Shown here in pieces: positions 31,998 to 41,330 of a stretch of DNA of 64,000 nucleotides. The stretch covers positions 1 through 64,000 of the forward strand of contig CALXDC010000011.1 in the NCBI GenBank assembly GCA_944386975.1, read 5' to 3'. Position 1 is the first letter of the stretch, and each line of letters starts with the position of its first letter. A program made the position numbers and the translations under genes. The notes under the pieces were generated by a model. It saw only the letters and a list, made by a program, of their open reading frames with translations, searched no databases and had not been told where the DNA came from. This stretch comes from an uncultured Oscillospiraceae bacterium. Lineage in GTDB: Bacteria > Bacillota > Clostridia > Oscillospirales > Oscillospiraceae.

Positions 31998-32627
31998 TCA
32001 CACCGGCAGCAATTGTAATAGGAAGGGGGCAGCCACCGAAGCCTCCAAAGCCTTGGGGTCCACCAAAAGACCTGTCTGCTTGTTGAGCCACAGCAGCACC
32101 AGCACCAGCACCACGCCCTTCACAGCGCCCGCCAGCACCCCGCCCAGGGTGTTCATCTGGTGCAGCACCGGCAGCTTCAGCGCCGCGTCCACCAGCCGGA
32201 TCACCAGCTTCAGCGCCACCACCAGCACCACAAAGGCCGCCAAAAACAGCAGCATATAGGCCATGTTGTGCAAAATGGTGTCCGCCAGCACGTCCACCGC
32301 CACATTGGCAATGTCGTCAATGGTCCCGTTTTCCGTCAGCGTATCCAAAAGGCCCTTGAGAAGCCCGGAATAGCTCACGTCCGCCTCTGTCAGAGCGGTG
32401 AGATAATCGGTGATGGACTGGCTCACCTGGTGCTCCGCCACCGGTCTCAGATGCTCCATCACCTGAGCGGAAAACTGATTGGCCGCCCATGAAGCCCCGA
32501 TGAGGGCCACCAGATAAGCCGCCAGATCTGCAAGGCTGCGGAACAGCCCCCGCCTCGCTCCCAACCACACACACAGCGCCACAATCGCGATCAATACAAG
32601 ATCCAATATAACAGATGACGCGATCAT
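31998..32627 (-). CDS. CvpA family membrane protein
   Basis: A 209-residue protein with four hydrophobic segments (about 5-25, 30-50, 122-143, 163-183) and the family start VILDLVLIAIVALCVWLGARRGLFRS. CvpA proteins are linked to colicin V export and envelope homeostasis; the molecular role is not settled. It sits between the DUF5711-like gene and the ClpE-like gene in one direction. Confidence 0.82.
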   Translation of the reverse strand: MIASSVILDLVLIAIVALCVWLGARRGLFRSLADLAAYLVALIGASWAANQFSAQVMEHLRPVAEHQVSQSITDYLTALTEADVSYSGLLKGLLDTLTENGTIDDIANVAVDVLADTILHNMAYMLLFLAAFVVLVVALKLVIRLVDAALKLPVLHQMNTLGGVLAGAVKGVVLVLVLLWLNKQTGLLVDPKALEASVAAPFLLQLLPV

Positions 32628-32667
32628 TTGCTACCACCTTTCCATGGAATGTTTCACAAATTTTGTA

Positions 32668-33861
32668 TCAGGGCAGATACCGGAAAGCGCTGCTTCCGCC
32701 GATGACCAGAGCGGAACCGTCTGACTCCATCAGTACCCTGTTTGCATAACCGGTATCCTCCAGGCGGCTATACTCCTCCAGATTCCGGTCATAAATTACC
32801 AGAGAGTTGCCCATCAGCACCGCCAGATAATTCCCGGCGGCAGACACATCCAGCACCTCCTGGTTCACATCCAGAAGGGCGATGACCTCCCCCGTCTCAT
32901 CCACCGTCACCAGAGAGCCGATGCTCCCCGCCTGATAACGGTTCAAAAGCAGCGCCGCGAAGCCGCCTCCATCCAAACTATATTGCCGCAGATAGAGCTC
33001 GCCATAGGTAAAAGAGCCTAACCGTGTTCCTTCTTTATCTGTAAAGGAGATATCGTTGTCGGATACCGACACCCACACCTCCTCGATCTGGTCCAAATCC
33101 ATGGACAGATGGTCATGGAGAAGCACCTCACATTTGGGCTCTGTTTCGCTGAGGGCATAGGTGATCTGCTGGGTACAGAAGCTGCCTTCCTCCTGCCCAA
33201 GCGCTTCCACCAAAACGGTGCGGCAGTCATCGCTGACCCGGGCGTCTATCAGGAAACGGGAGGAGGAGTTGTAGGTGAACACCGGCTCCTGCTGGTCATT
33301 ATATACCGTCACAGAGCCCTTATACCCGCTCTTCTCCGAGACGGCGGCCAGCCACCCCTCCTCGTTGAGCCGGGCCGAGATCCAGCCGTAACCCTCGTCC
33401 AGTGTCAGCTCCAGCTTCAGCTGGTCCTCACTGCTGACCACCAGATTCCGCCCGCCGATGTCGTATGCCACGGCAAAATCCCCCCCCACATCCAGCGCCG
33501 GCTGGCTCAGCTGGATCTGGTGGGTAAAATAGGCGGTGCCGTCCTGGCGGAGGATCTGAAGATTATTCTGGTTCGCCACCACCAGCAGCTCCCCCAGCTG
33601 GCCGAAGCGGTTGGTTGTGTCGGCCGCGAAGGCGTATCCCTCGTCTCCGCCCTCGCCGTAGGCCATCCAGCGCCGGGCCCGGTCCAGGTAGGTGCTGTTC
33701 TGCAGCAGCACTACCGCCACCACACCCAGCACCACCACCGCCGTCAGCAGAAGGCCCCAGAGGCGGCGCAGAAAAGCCCGTCCCCACCGGCGCTTGGGGA
33801 CCTCCTCTTCCTCTCTCTCCTCTTGTGAACGAAATTCATCCATTGAGCCGTTCATCCTCAT
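32668..33861 (-). CDS. DUF5711-like membrane-anchored beta-propeller protein
   Basis: A 397-residue protein. After a charged cytoplasmic start there is one membrane helix (about 33-53), then an extracellular region of repeated beta blades. Examples are ELLVVANQNNLQILRQDG, YDIGGRNLVVSSEDQ and GNSLVIYDRNLEEYSRL. The organisation fits the DUF5711 family of Clostridia, of unknown function. Its start overlaps the end of truA by 26 bases. Confidence 0.7.
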   Translation of the reverse strand: MRMNGSMDEFRSQEEREEEEVPKRRWGRAFLRRLWGLLLTAVVVLGVVAVVLLQNSTYLDRARRWMAYGEGGDEGYAFAADTTNRFGQLGELLVVANQNNLQILRQDGTAYFTHQIQLSQPALDVGGDFAVAYDIGGRNLVVSSEDQLKLELTLDEGYGWISARLNEEGWLAAVSEKSGYKGSVTVYNDQQEPVFTYNSSSRFLIDARVSDDCRTVLVEALGQEEGSFCTQQITYALSETEPKCEVLLHDHLSMDLDQIEEVWVSVSDNDISFTDKEGTRLGSFTYGELYLRQYSLDGGGFAALLLNRYQAGSIGSLVTVDETGEVIALLDVNQEVLDVSAAGNYLAVLMGNSLVIYDRNLEEYSRLEDTGYANRVLMESDGSALVIGGSSAFRYLP

Positions 33862-34591
33862 ACCATAGTCTCGTCAGGTACAGACCCCCAGGGGGCACCG
33901 TAGGACCCGCCAGAGTCCGGTTACCGGAGTCCAGGATCACCGGGATGTCCTCCGGCGTCAGCTTTCCCTCTGCGGCATACAGGACGGTTCCGGTGATGGC
34001 CCGTACCATGTTATACAAAAATCCATTGGCACAGACCTTCAGTTCCAGAAGATCCCCCTGCCGTGCCACCCGGCAGTAGTAGATGGTCCGCACCGTGGTT
34101 CTGGTCTCCGTCCCCACCGAACGCACTGCTCGAAAGTCGTGGGTTCCTTCAAAGGCACGAGCTGCCCGGTCCAGCAATTCCTCGTCCAGCCGCTTGGGGT
34201 AGAAATAGGCTCGGTTGACATAAAAGGGGTTTTTGATCCTGGAGTTGTAGATTCGGTAGGTATATTCTTTTTTGAGGCAGGAACCGATGGCGTTGAAGTC
34301 GTCGGCCACCTCGTAGGCCGCCTGGACCACGATGTCCTCAGGGGTGTGGGTGTTCACGGCGAAGGGCAGCCGGTCCACGGGGATCCTGGAGTCGGTACGG
34401 AAGTTGGCCACGTAGGCCTCCGCGTGGACCCCGGCGTCGGTGCGGCCGCAGCCGGTGATGTGGACCTTGTGGCCGCAGACCATGCCCACGGCCCGCTCCA
34501 GAGTCTCCCCTACGGTGACCTGGGTCTTCTGCACCTGCCAGCCGTGGTAGGCGGTGCCATTATACATCAATTTCATGGCGAGATTGCGCAC
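33836..34591 (-). CDS. truA: tRNA pseudouridine(38-40) synthase TruA
   Basis: 251 residues. The catalytic Asp is in GRTDAGVHA, preceded by the substrate-loop start MYNGTAYHGWQVQ. It modifies the anticodon stem-loop of many tRNAs. Linkage to the ecf genes upstream mirrors the Firmicutes ecfA-ecfA-ecfT-truA cluster. Confidence 0.95.
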   Translation of the reverse strand: MRNLAMKLMYNGTAYHGWQVQKTQVTVGETLERAVGMVCGHKVHITGCGRTDAGVHAEAYVANFRTDSRIPVDRLPFAVNTHTPEDIVVQAAYEVADDFNAIGSCLKKEYTYRIYNSRIKNPFYVNRAYFYPKRLDEELLDRAARAFEGTHDFRAVRSVGTETRTTVRTIYYCRVARQGDLLELKVCANGFLYNMVRAITGTVLYAAEGKLTPEDIPVILDSGNRTLAGPTVPPGGLYLTRLWYEDERLNG

Positions 34592-34613
34592 AGGTGGTCT
34601 CCCCTCTCTTTCG

Positions 34614-35435
34614 TCATCCGGCTGGGATCAACTCCACCAGCACCAGCTCCGGCGGGTTGAAGATCCTCGGCACCCGAGTGGACTCCCGGGCAAGGCCCCG
34701 GCTCACCACAAAGGCGGTGTCCCCCACCTGATAAAAGCCCCCGGCCCAACGTGGAAAAAGGCCCTGATGGGGCGCGTAAAGGCCGTTGAGAAGCCCCGGC
34801 AACCGCCACTGTCCCCCGTGGGCGTGACCGGACACCACCAGCGTGAAGCCTCGAGCGGCATATTGTTCAATCTCCTCCGGCCGGTGGGCCAGGAGGATGG
34901 AGGTCTCCCCCTCCGCCGGAGTGAGGGCAGACACCTGCTCCTCCAGCTTCCCGGAGTCGGCGTCGTCCACGCCATACAGGACAACCTCCTGGCCGCGGAG
35001 GCTCCAGGTCACCTGCTCCCCCCGGAGAACCTGGATCCCCAGGGCGGCGATCTCTTCACAGATCTGATCCGCCCGGCCGGTCCAATACTCGTGATTGCCG
35101 GTAACATAGGTGCAAGGATATTCCCTTGCCAGCGCCTCCAGCACAAGGAATGCGTTCTTCTCCGGAAGCACATCGTCCACAATGTCCCCCACCAGGAGAA
35201 TCCCGTCCGGCGCCAGCGCCGCTACCGCCTGGAGCAAATCCTGCTGGTCCTCCCCGTACTCACAGCTATGGAGGTCCGCCAGCACCGCCAGGCGCACCGG
35301 CTCTGTCATCGGGGCGGTCACCTGGTAGGTCTTGGTGACCAGCCGGTTGTCAAAGGCCCACAGGAGAAGGACCAAAAGGACCGCTCCCAGTAGGATCCAA
35401 TAAAGTTTCTTAGAAAGTGGTTTCCCTTTACACAT
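34614..35435 (-). CDS. Membrane-anchored metallophosphoesterase
   Basis: 273 residues with an N-terminal helix (about 11-27). All calcineurin-type motifs are present: ADLHSCEYG, LLVGDIVDD, VTGNHEYW, LLAHRP and VSGHAHGGQWR. This is the YkuE-like layout of envelope phosphoesterases. Substrate unknown. It is inserted between ecfT and truA, overlapping ecfT by 8 bases. Confidence 0.85.
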   Translation of the reverse strand: MCKGKPLSKKLYWILLGAVLLVLLLWAFDNRLVTKTYQVTAPMTEPVRLAVLADLHSCEYGEDQQDLLQAVAALAPDGILLVGDIVDDVLPEKNAFLVLEALAREYPCTYVTGNHEYWTGRADQICEEIAALGIQVLRGEQVTWSLRGQEVVLYGVDDADSGKLEEQVSALTPAEGETSILLAHRPEEIEQYAARGFTLVVSGHAHGGQWRLPGLLNGLYAPHQGLFPRWAGGFYQVGDTAFVVSRGLARESTRVPRIFNPPELVLVELIPAG

Positions 35436-36237
35436 TCAGATATCGCAGGACAATGATGACGGCCACCGCACCCAAACCCAGAGTGAAAGCGGCGTAGTCG
35501 ATGCCCTGGTACCGGAGGAGCCGCAGCTTGGTCCGCCCCTCGCCGCCGTGATAGCAGCGGCACTCCATGGCCACCGCCAGCTCGTCGGCCCGCCGGAAAG
35601 CGGAGATGAAGAGGGGCACCAGAAGGGGCACCATGGCCCTGGCTCGCTGGAGAACGCTGCCGGACTCGAAGTCCGCTCCTCTGGCCTTCTGGGCAGACAT
35701 GATCTTGTCCGTCTCCTCGATGAGGGTGGGGATAAACCGGAGGGCGATGGACATCATCATGCTCAGCTCATGGATAGGCAGGCGCAGCTTCTTCAGAGGG
35801 CCCAGCAGAGTCTCCAGCCCGTCGGTGAGGGTGATGGGGCTGGTGGTGTAGGTCATGAGGAAGGTGCCCATGATGAGCATGATAATGCGGATGACCATGA
35901 AGAAAGCCCGGTAAACCCCCTCCAGGTTGACCGTAATAATCCACCAGGAGAAAAGCACCGTCTCCCCCGGAGTCCAGAAGAGATTGATGATGCCGGTGAA
36001 ACAGACGATGATGACCACCGGCTTGAGGCCCCGCACCAGGGACTTGAGGGGCACCTTGGACACTGCGATGGCCCCGGCCAGCACCGCCGCCAGGAAGGCA
36101 TAGCTCACGAACCAGTCGTTGGCGGTAAAGAGGGCCACGATATAGAGGACCTCCAAAATAAGCTTGGTCCGGGGGTCCAGACGGTGAGCCACGCTGTTTC
36201 CGGGGAAATACTGGCCTAAGGTAATGTCCTTCAGCAT
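35428..36237 (-). CDS. ecfT: ECF transporter transmembrane subunit EcfT
   Basis: 269 residues with several membrane helices and the coupling-helix motif KARGADFESGSVLQRARAMVP that docks on the ATPases. It works with EcfA1/EcfA2 and interchangeable S components for vitamin or metal uptake. No S component is in the window, so it is probably a shared (group II) energising module. Confidence 0.92.
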   Translation of the reverse strand: MLKDITLGQYFPGNSVAHRLDPRTKLILEVLYIVALFTANDWFVSYAFLAAVLAGAIAVSKVPLKSLVRGLKPVVIIVCFTGIINLFWTPGETVLFSWWIITVNLEGVYRAFFMVIRIIMLIMGTFLMTYTTSPITLTDGLETLLGPLKKLRLPIHELSMMMSIALRFIPTLIEETDKIMSAQKARGADFESGSVLQRARAMVPLLVPLFISAFRRADELAVAMECRCYHGGEGRTKLRLLRYQGIDYAAFTLGLGAVAVIIVLRYLNV

Positions 36238-37097
36238 CCGCTCCGCCCCCCCTTCAACGCCGTCAGCGCCGCCTTCAGCTCCGCCACCGTGTATACGGCG
36301 GGGTCGATGGGCAGGCCCCGGCGGTGGAGCTCCATGGCCACCTTGGTGACCTGGGGCACCGTGAGGCCCACGGCCTCCAGTTCCTCCCCCCGGCTGAACA
36401 CCTCGTGGGGGGTGCCGGTCATCACCACCCCGGCGTCGGCCAGGACGGCAATGCGGTCGGCGTTCTCGGCGATCTCGTCCATGCTGTGGCTCACCACTAC
36501 CACCGTGCTGCCGGTGGCCTGGTGGTAGCTGCGGATTTTGCCCATGAGACTGTCTCTCCCGGCGGGGTCCAGGCCCGCCGAGGGCTCGTCCAAGATCAGT
36601 ACCTCCGGCATCATGGCGATGACCCCTGCGATGGCCACCCGGCGCTTCTGGCCGCCGGAGAGCTCGAAGGGGGACTTCTCCAGAAGCTCCGGCGCAAGAC
36701 CCACAAAGCCCGCCGCCTCCTCAATCCGTTCCTGAAGGGCGGCGCCGGTGAGGCCCATGTTCTTGGGTCCGAAGGCGATGTCCTTCCCCACCGTCTCTTC
36801 AAAGAGCTGGTACTCCGGATATTGGAACACCAGCCCTATCCGGAAACGGACGTCCCGGATCTTCTTGGGGTCCGCCCAGATATCCTTCCCATGGAAGAGG
36901 ATCTTTCCAGAGGTGGGCTGGAGAAGGCCGTTAAGGTGCTGGATCAAAGTGGATTTCCCCGACCCGGTATGACCGATAATCCCCAAAAACTCCCCGGGGA
37001 GAATGTCCAGGCTCATGTCCCGGACGGCGCTGCGGCAAAAGGGGGTCCCTTCTCCGTAGGTGTGGGTCAGATGCTCCACGCGAATGATCGGTTCCAA
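36231..37097 (-). CDS. ecfA2: ECF transporter ATPase EcfA2
   Basis: 288 residues. Walker A GHTGSGKST, Q-loop VFQYPEYQLFEETV, signature LSGGQKRRVAIAG, Walker B VLILDEPSAGLD. It heterodimerises with EcfA1. The ecfT start overlaps its end by 7 bases. Confidence 0.93.
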   Translation of the reverse strand: MEPIIRVEHLTHTYGEGTPFCRSAVRDMSLDILPGEFLGIIGHTGSGKSTLIQHLNGLLQPTSGKILFHGKDIWADPKKIRDVRFRIGLVFQYPEYQLFEETVGKDIAFGPKNMGLTGAALQERIEEAAGFVGLAPELLEKSPFELSGGQKRRVAIAGVIAMMPEVLILDEPSAGLDPAGRDSLMGKIRSYHQATGSTVVVVSHSMDEIAENADRIAVLADAGVVMTGTPHEVFSRGEELEAVGLTVPQVTKVAMELHRRGLPIDPAVYTVAELKAALTALKGGRSGC

Positions 37098-37122
37098 TGG
37101 TCTCTTCCTCGTTTTCTTAAGC

Positions 37123-37968
37123 TCAGGCCCCCAGGGCCCGGCAGATCTGGTCGGCGCAATCCTCCACAGTGAGGGCGTCGAGGGACACGTCCCAGCCCGC
37201 CCCCCGCAGGGCGTGGAGCAACTGCACCGTGGGCGGGGCGCTGAGGCCCAGAGCCTGAAGCCGCTCCACCTGGGTGAGAATCTCCATGGGGGTCCCGTCC
37301 ATGGCCACCTTCCCGTGGTCCATCACCACCACCCGGTCGGCGTAGGCCGCCTCGTTCATGTGGTGGGTGATGAGGATCACCGTGATCCCCCGCTCCCGGT
37401 TGAGATACTGCACCGTGTCCAGCACCTCCCGCCGCCCCGCCGGGTCCAGCATGGCGGTGGATTCGTCCAGCACGATGCATTCCGGGGTCATGGCGATGAC
37501 CCCGGCGATGGCGATGCGCTGCTTCTGGCCACCGGAGAGCATATGGGGGGCGTGGTCGGCAAACTGTTCCATACCCACTGCCCTCAAAGAGGCGTCCACC
37601 CGCCGCCGAATCTCCTCTGTGGGGACGCCTAAGTTCTCCGGGCCGAAAGCCACATCCTCCTCCACCACGTTGGCCACGATCTGGTTGTCCGGATTCTGGA
37701 ACACCATGCCCACCCGGCGCCGGACCTCCAGCAGATTCTCCTCCGCCGCCGTGTCCATCCCGTCCACCAGCACCTTGCCGGAGGCGGGGATCAGCACCGC
37801 ATTCATGTGCTTGGCCAGGGTGGACTTTCCGGAGCCGTTGTGGCCCAGCACCACCACGAAGGATCCCTTCTCTATAGTAAGGTCCACCCCGTCCAGGGCG
37901 TTTTGGGGCGTCTCCCCCTCCTCCACCGGATAGCGGTAGACCAGTTCGCTCGTCTTGATGATTTCCAT
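37123..37968 (-). CDS. ecfA1: ECF transporter ATPase EcfA1
   Basis: 281 residues from ATG 37968 (MEIIKTSELVYRYP); a start 7 codons upstream is possible because both ribosome sites are weak. Walker A GHNGSGKST, Q-loop VFQNPDNQIVANVV, signature LSGGQKQRIAIAG. Walker B reads CIVLDESTAMLD, the EcfA1-typical ES variant. Confidence 0.92.
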   Translation of the reverse strand: MEIIKTSELVYRYPVEEGETPQNALDGVDLTIEKGSFVVVLGHNGSGKSTLAKHMNAVLIPASGKVLVDGMDTAAEENLLEVRRRVGMVFQNPDNQIVANVVEEDVAFGPENLGVPTEEIRRRVDASLRAVGMEQFADHAPHMLSGGQKQRIAIAGVIAMTPECIVLDESTAMLDPAGRREVLDTVQYLNRERGITVILITHHMNEAAYADRVVVMDHGKVAMDGTPMEILTQVERLQALGLSAPPTVQLLHALRGAGWDVSLDALTVEDCADQICRALGA

Positions 37969-37996
37969 GGTTTTCTTCTCACTTACCATATCGTTC

Positions 37997-38593
37997 TCAA
38001 TTGATTTCCCGGCACCAGAGTCTCTCCGCTCCGCCGGGGGCCAATCGCCGCCATAGCCGCCACAGGCCGTATCCCAACAGCACCCCTAAGGCATTGAGCA
38101 TCAGATCATCAATGTCGAAAGCCCGGCCCACCGACAGCTGGCAGGTCTCCACAAAGAGCGTGATCCCCGCCCCCAGCGTCACCGCCCGGGGCCAGCTGAA
38201 GCGCCGCCACAACAGCGGCACAAAAAATCCGAAGGGCAGAAACATGGCCACATTGCCGATGAAAATAAAAGGGTCATACAGGGTCTGAAAGGGCCGTAAA
38301 CTGATGGTACCCATGGCAAAATAGGGGTACGCCGCTCCGTTCCACCGATAGCCGTTCCACACATCGATGAGGGAGGACACCACCCACCGGGGCGTCAGGG
38401 TCAGAAGAGCCATAGCGGCAGCAAACATCCAAAAAAGGGTGAGGACGATTTCTCTGGGAAAGCCGCTCGCAAGGCCCCGTCTGGAGAGCCGCCTTTGCCG
38501 CAGGGGCAGAAGTGCCAAGCATACAACCAAAGCGGGCAGAGCCCCCCAGGCCATGGCGAAGAGGTAGCGAATGAGGCGGCCGGCACTCATCAT
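37997..38593 (-). CDS. VanZ-like membrane protein
   Basis: 198 residues from ATG 38593, which overlaps the stop of the methyltransferase gene (ATGA). It has about five membrane helices and the VanZ-type core NVAMFLPFGFFVPLLWRRF with ETCQLSVGRAFDIDDLMLNALG. VanZ-like proteins are linked to envelope and glycopeptide tolerance but without a defined activity. No other van genes are present. Confidence 0.85.
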   Translation of the reverse strand: MMSAGRLIRYLFAMAWGALPALVVCLALLPLRQRRLSRRGLASGFPREIVLTLFWMFAAAMALLTLTPRWVVSSLIDVWNGYRWNGAAYPYFAMGTISLRPFQTLYDPFIFIGNVAMFLPFGFFVPLLWRRFSWPRAVTLGAGITLFVETCQLSVGRAFDIDDLMLNALGVLLGYGLWRLWRRLAPGGAERLWCREIN

Positions 38594-39453
38594 TCCGCCA
38601 TCCACCGGCCCGTGGCCCCGCAGGGCAGGGCCAGCCCTGTCTCGGTGACGGGAAGGCCGATCTCGTCCCACTGGCACTTCCCGCCGTACTTCTTCCCCAC
38701 CAGCAGCTGGAGAAGATACCCCAGCACCCCGGGGGCGAGACCGGTGGTGTAGGAGTTGATGATGACAAAGAGGGGCTTGTCCGACAACACCTTGCTGCAC
38801 AGCTCCACAAAGGGGTAGAGACTGTCCTCCAGCTTCCACACCTCTCCCGTGGGCCCCCGGCCATAGCTGGGGGGATCCATGATGATGGCGTCGTAGGTCC
38901 GGCCCCGGCGGATCTCCCGCTCCACAAACTTGGCACAGTCGTCTACGATCCAGCGAATGGGAGCCTCGCTGAGACCACTGGCTTTCGCGTTCTCCTTGGC
39001 CCAGGCCACCATGCCCTTGGCCGCGTCCACATGACAGACGCTGGCCCCGGCGGCGGCGCAGGCCACGCTGGCAGCGCCGGTATAGGCGAAGAGATTCAAA
39101 ACGTTGATGTGCCGCCCCGCCCCCCGAATCTGCTCCATAGCGAAATCCCAGTTCACTGCCTGCTCCGGAAAAAGGCCGGTGTGTTTGAAGTTCATGGGCT
39201 TGATCTGGAAGGTCAGGTCCCCGTAGCGAACCTGCCACTGCTGGGGCAGATTTCCCTTCTCCCAGTGACCGCCGCCGGTGCTGGAGCGGTAGTACCGCCC
39301 CGCCGGACGCCGCCAGCCCGGGTTGCTGCGGGGCGTGGCCCAGATGGCCTGAGGATCTGGACGGACCAGGATCTGGTCCTTCCACCGCTCCAGCTTCTCA
39401 CCGCCGCCGCAATCCAGTATTTCATAGTCACGCCACTTGTCCGCAATCCACAT
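38590..39453 (-). CDS. SAM-dependent methyltransferase, RlmI/RlmK-like
   Basis: 287 residues. SAM-binding motif VLNLFAYTGAASVACAAAG, acidic partner CHVDAAKGMVAWAKEN, and catalytic-region motif IIMDPPSYGRGP, which are typical of 23S rRNA (cytosine or guanine) methyltransferases. The PUA domain of RlmI is missing, so this is the short class. Target unknown. Confidence 0.82.
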   Translation of the reverse strand: MWIADKWRDYEILDCGGGEKLERWKDQILVRPDPQAIWATPRSNPGWRRPAGRYYRSSTGGGHWEKGNLPQQWQVRYGDLTFQIKPMNFKHTGLFPEQAVNWDFAMEQIRGAGRHINVLNLFAYTGAASVACAAAGASVCHVDAAKGMVAWAKENAKASGLSEAPIRWIVDDCAKFVEREIRRGRTYDAIIMDPPSYGRGPTGEVWKLEDSLYPFVELCSKVLSDKPLFVIINSYTTGLAPGVLGYLLQLLVGKKYGGKCQWDEIGLPVTETGLALPCGATGRWMAE

Positions 39454-39830
39454 CGCGCAATCTCCTCACAAAAATTCATGTTATTATACTATACCCCTCC
39501 CCCGCCGTCAACGGTGAAACTGCCGATTCTACCTTTACTATAAGAAAAGTTCACACTTTGTTCATTCCCTGGGAGCCGCCGTCAAACCTGTGGAAATTGA
39601 CCAAAATTCCCTCCTCTCGTCTCCCCGGCGGCCTGTGCAGTGAGGTCCACTGTTTCTCCACTATGGACAATTATACAAAACTCTCTATGCTTTTTGGGCA
39701 CTGTTGCCAAACTCAAAAAAATTAATTTGTAATTCTGCCTATTTTTTAGTTGAAATACGGCGGCATTTCCTGTAAAATACAGACAATGGTAAGTGCGTTT
39801 CTTGCCAACTATTTTAAGGAGGATACCGAC
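39454..39830 (+). promoter_or_regulatory. Intergenic region with the promoter of the BMP gene
   Basis: A divergent gap of about 375 bp. The promoter is TTGAAA (39750-39755), a 17-base spacer and TAAAAT (39773-39778), then AAGGAGG before the ATG. I looked for a purine riboswitch because of the downstream nucleoside transporter and did not see its conserved core. The rest shows no gene. Confidence 0.65.
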
Positions 39831-41096
39831 ATGAAGAAGTTATTCGCACTGGTGCTGTCTCTTGCCATGGTCTTTGCACTGGTGGCATGCGGCGGCAACA
39901 ACGGCGGCACCACCAACAACGGCGGCACCACCAACAACGGCGGTGCCACCAATGACGGCGACGAGGGGGGCGAGACCTCCGCTTTCGCCGATTTGAAGGT
40001 GGGCTTCATTTTCCTGCACGATGAGAACTCCACCTACGACCTCAACTTCATCAACGGCGCCAAGGCCGCCTGCGAGAACCTGGGCGTCACCAACTACGTG
40101 CTGAAGACCAATGTGCCCGAGGGCCAGGAGTGCTACGACGCCGCCGCTGATCTGGCGGACGACGGCTGCGACATCATCTTTGCCGACAGCTTCGGTCATG
40201 AGGACTTCATGATCCAGGCCGCCAAGGAGTTCCCCGAGGTCCAGTTCTGCCACTCCACCGGCACCAAGGCCCACACTGAGGGCCTCAGCAACTACCACAA
40301 CGCCTTCGCCTCCATCTATGAGGGCCGCTATCTGGCCGGTATCGTGGCCGGCATGAAGCTCAACGAGATGATCGAGGCCGGCGAGATCACCGCCGACCAG
40401 GCCAAGATCGGCTATGTGGGTGCCTTCACCTACGCCGAGGTGGTCTCCGGTTACACCTCCTTCTTCCTGGGCGCCCGCTCCGTCTGCCCCAGCGCCACCA
40501 TGGAGGTGACCTTCACCGGCTCCTGGTATGACGAGACCGCTGAGAAGGAAGGCGCCCAGAAGCTGATCAACAACGGCTGCGTCCTGGTGAGCCAGCATGC
40601 CGACTCCATGGGCGCCCCCACCGCTTGTGAGACCGCCGGTGTGCCCAACGTGTCCTACAACGGTTCCACCATCAGCGCCTGCCCCAACACCTATCTGATC
40701 TCCTCCCGCATCGACTGGACTCCCTATTATGAGTACGCCATCACCGCTGTGGCCGAGGGCACTGAGATCGCTGCCGACTGGACCGGCACTCTGGCTACCG
40801 GCTCCGTGGTCCTCACCGACCTGAACACCGACGTGGCCGCCGAGGGCACTCAGGAGGCTATCGACGCCGCCATTGCTGCCCTGGAGGACGGCACTCTGCA
40901 TGTGTTTGACACCTCCACCTTCACCGTGGGCGGCGAGACCCTGACCAGCTACATGGCCGACGTGGACACTGATCCCGACTACACCCCCGACACTGAGGCC
41001 ATTGCCGACGGCTACTTCCATGAGTCTGAGTACCGTTCCGCTCCCTACTTCGATCTGCGGATCGACGGCATCACCCTGCTGGATGAGGCGTATTGA
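39831..41096 (+). CDS. BMP/PnrA-family lipoprotein, nucleoside-type ABC binding protein
   Basis: 421 residues. Lipoprotein signal MKKLFALVLSLAMVFALVAC with Cys20, then a Gly/Asn/Thr repeat linker (NNGGTTNNGGTTNNGG). The binding fold contains KVGFIFLHDENSTYDLNFINGA, IIFADSFGHEDFMIQAAKEFPEVQF, the BMP hallmark YEGRYLAGIVAGM, and IDWTPYYEYAITAVAEG. It probably captures purine nucleosides for the ATPase and permeases downstream. Strong codon bias suggests high expression. It has its own terminator. Confidence 0.88.
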   Translation: MKKLFALVLSLAMVFALVACGGNNGGTTNNGGTTNNGGATNDGDEGGETSAFADLKVGFIFLHDENSTYDLNFINGAKAACENLGVTNYVLKTNVPEGQECYDAAADLADDGCDIIFADSFGHEDFMIQAAKEFPEVQFCHSTGTKAHTEGLSNYHNAFASIYEGRYLAGIVAGMKLNEMIEAGEITADQAKIGYVGAFTYAEVVSGYTSFFLGARSVCPSATMEVTFTGSWYDETAEKEGAQKLINNGCVLVSQHADSMGAPTACETAGVPNVSYNGSTISACPNTYLISSRIDWTPYYEYAITAVAEGTEIAADWTGTLATGSVVLTDLNTDVAAEGTQEAIDAAIAALEDGTLHVFDTSTFTVGGETLTSYMADVDTDPDYTPDTEAIADGYFHESEYRSAPYFDLRIDGITLLDEAY

Positions 41097-41146
41097 TCCC
41101 CCTGCGGATCGCCTGACTTCCTGACCCGGTTTTCCGCGGTCTATGG

Positions 41147-41189
41147 GCCCCTGTCCGGCTCTTATAGCCGGACAGGGGCTTCTCTTTTC
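41147..41189 (+). terminator. Terminator after the BMP gene
   Basis: GCCCCTGTCCGGC / GCCGGACAGGGGC stem with a TTATA loop, then TTCTCTTTTC. It separates the binding protein from the rest of the transporter. Confidence 0.85.
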
Positions 41190-41234
41190 TTTCACTCCTG
41201 ACTGGAAAAACCGGAGGCGGAGCGCGGAAAAGAA

Positions 41235-41263
41235 TTTACAGGATACACCGGATATGGTATAAT
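41235..41263 (+). promoter_or_regulatory. Promoter of the transporter ATPase-permease operon
   Basis: TTTACA, a 17-base spacer, TATAAT. Confidence 0.75.
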
Positions 41264-41330
41264 ATCTTTGTTTATCACCGACGCATACACCCGGGGGAGA
41301 CTGTTCCAGCTCGCTCCCCTCAGAGAAAGG

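Noticed and set aside
39540..39830. Purine riboswitch before the nucleoside-binding protein gene
   Set aside because: The conserved three-way-junction core sequences were not found; only a promoter and ribosome site are visible.
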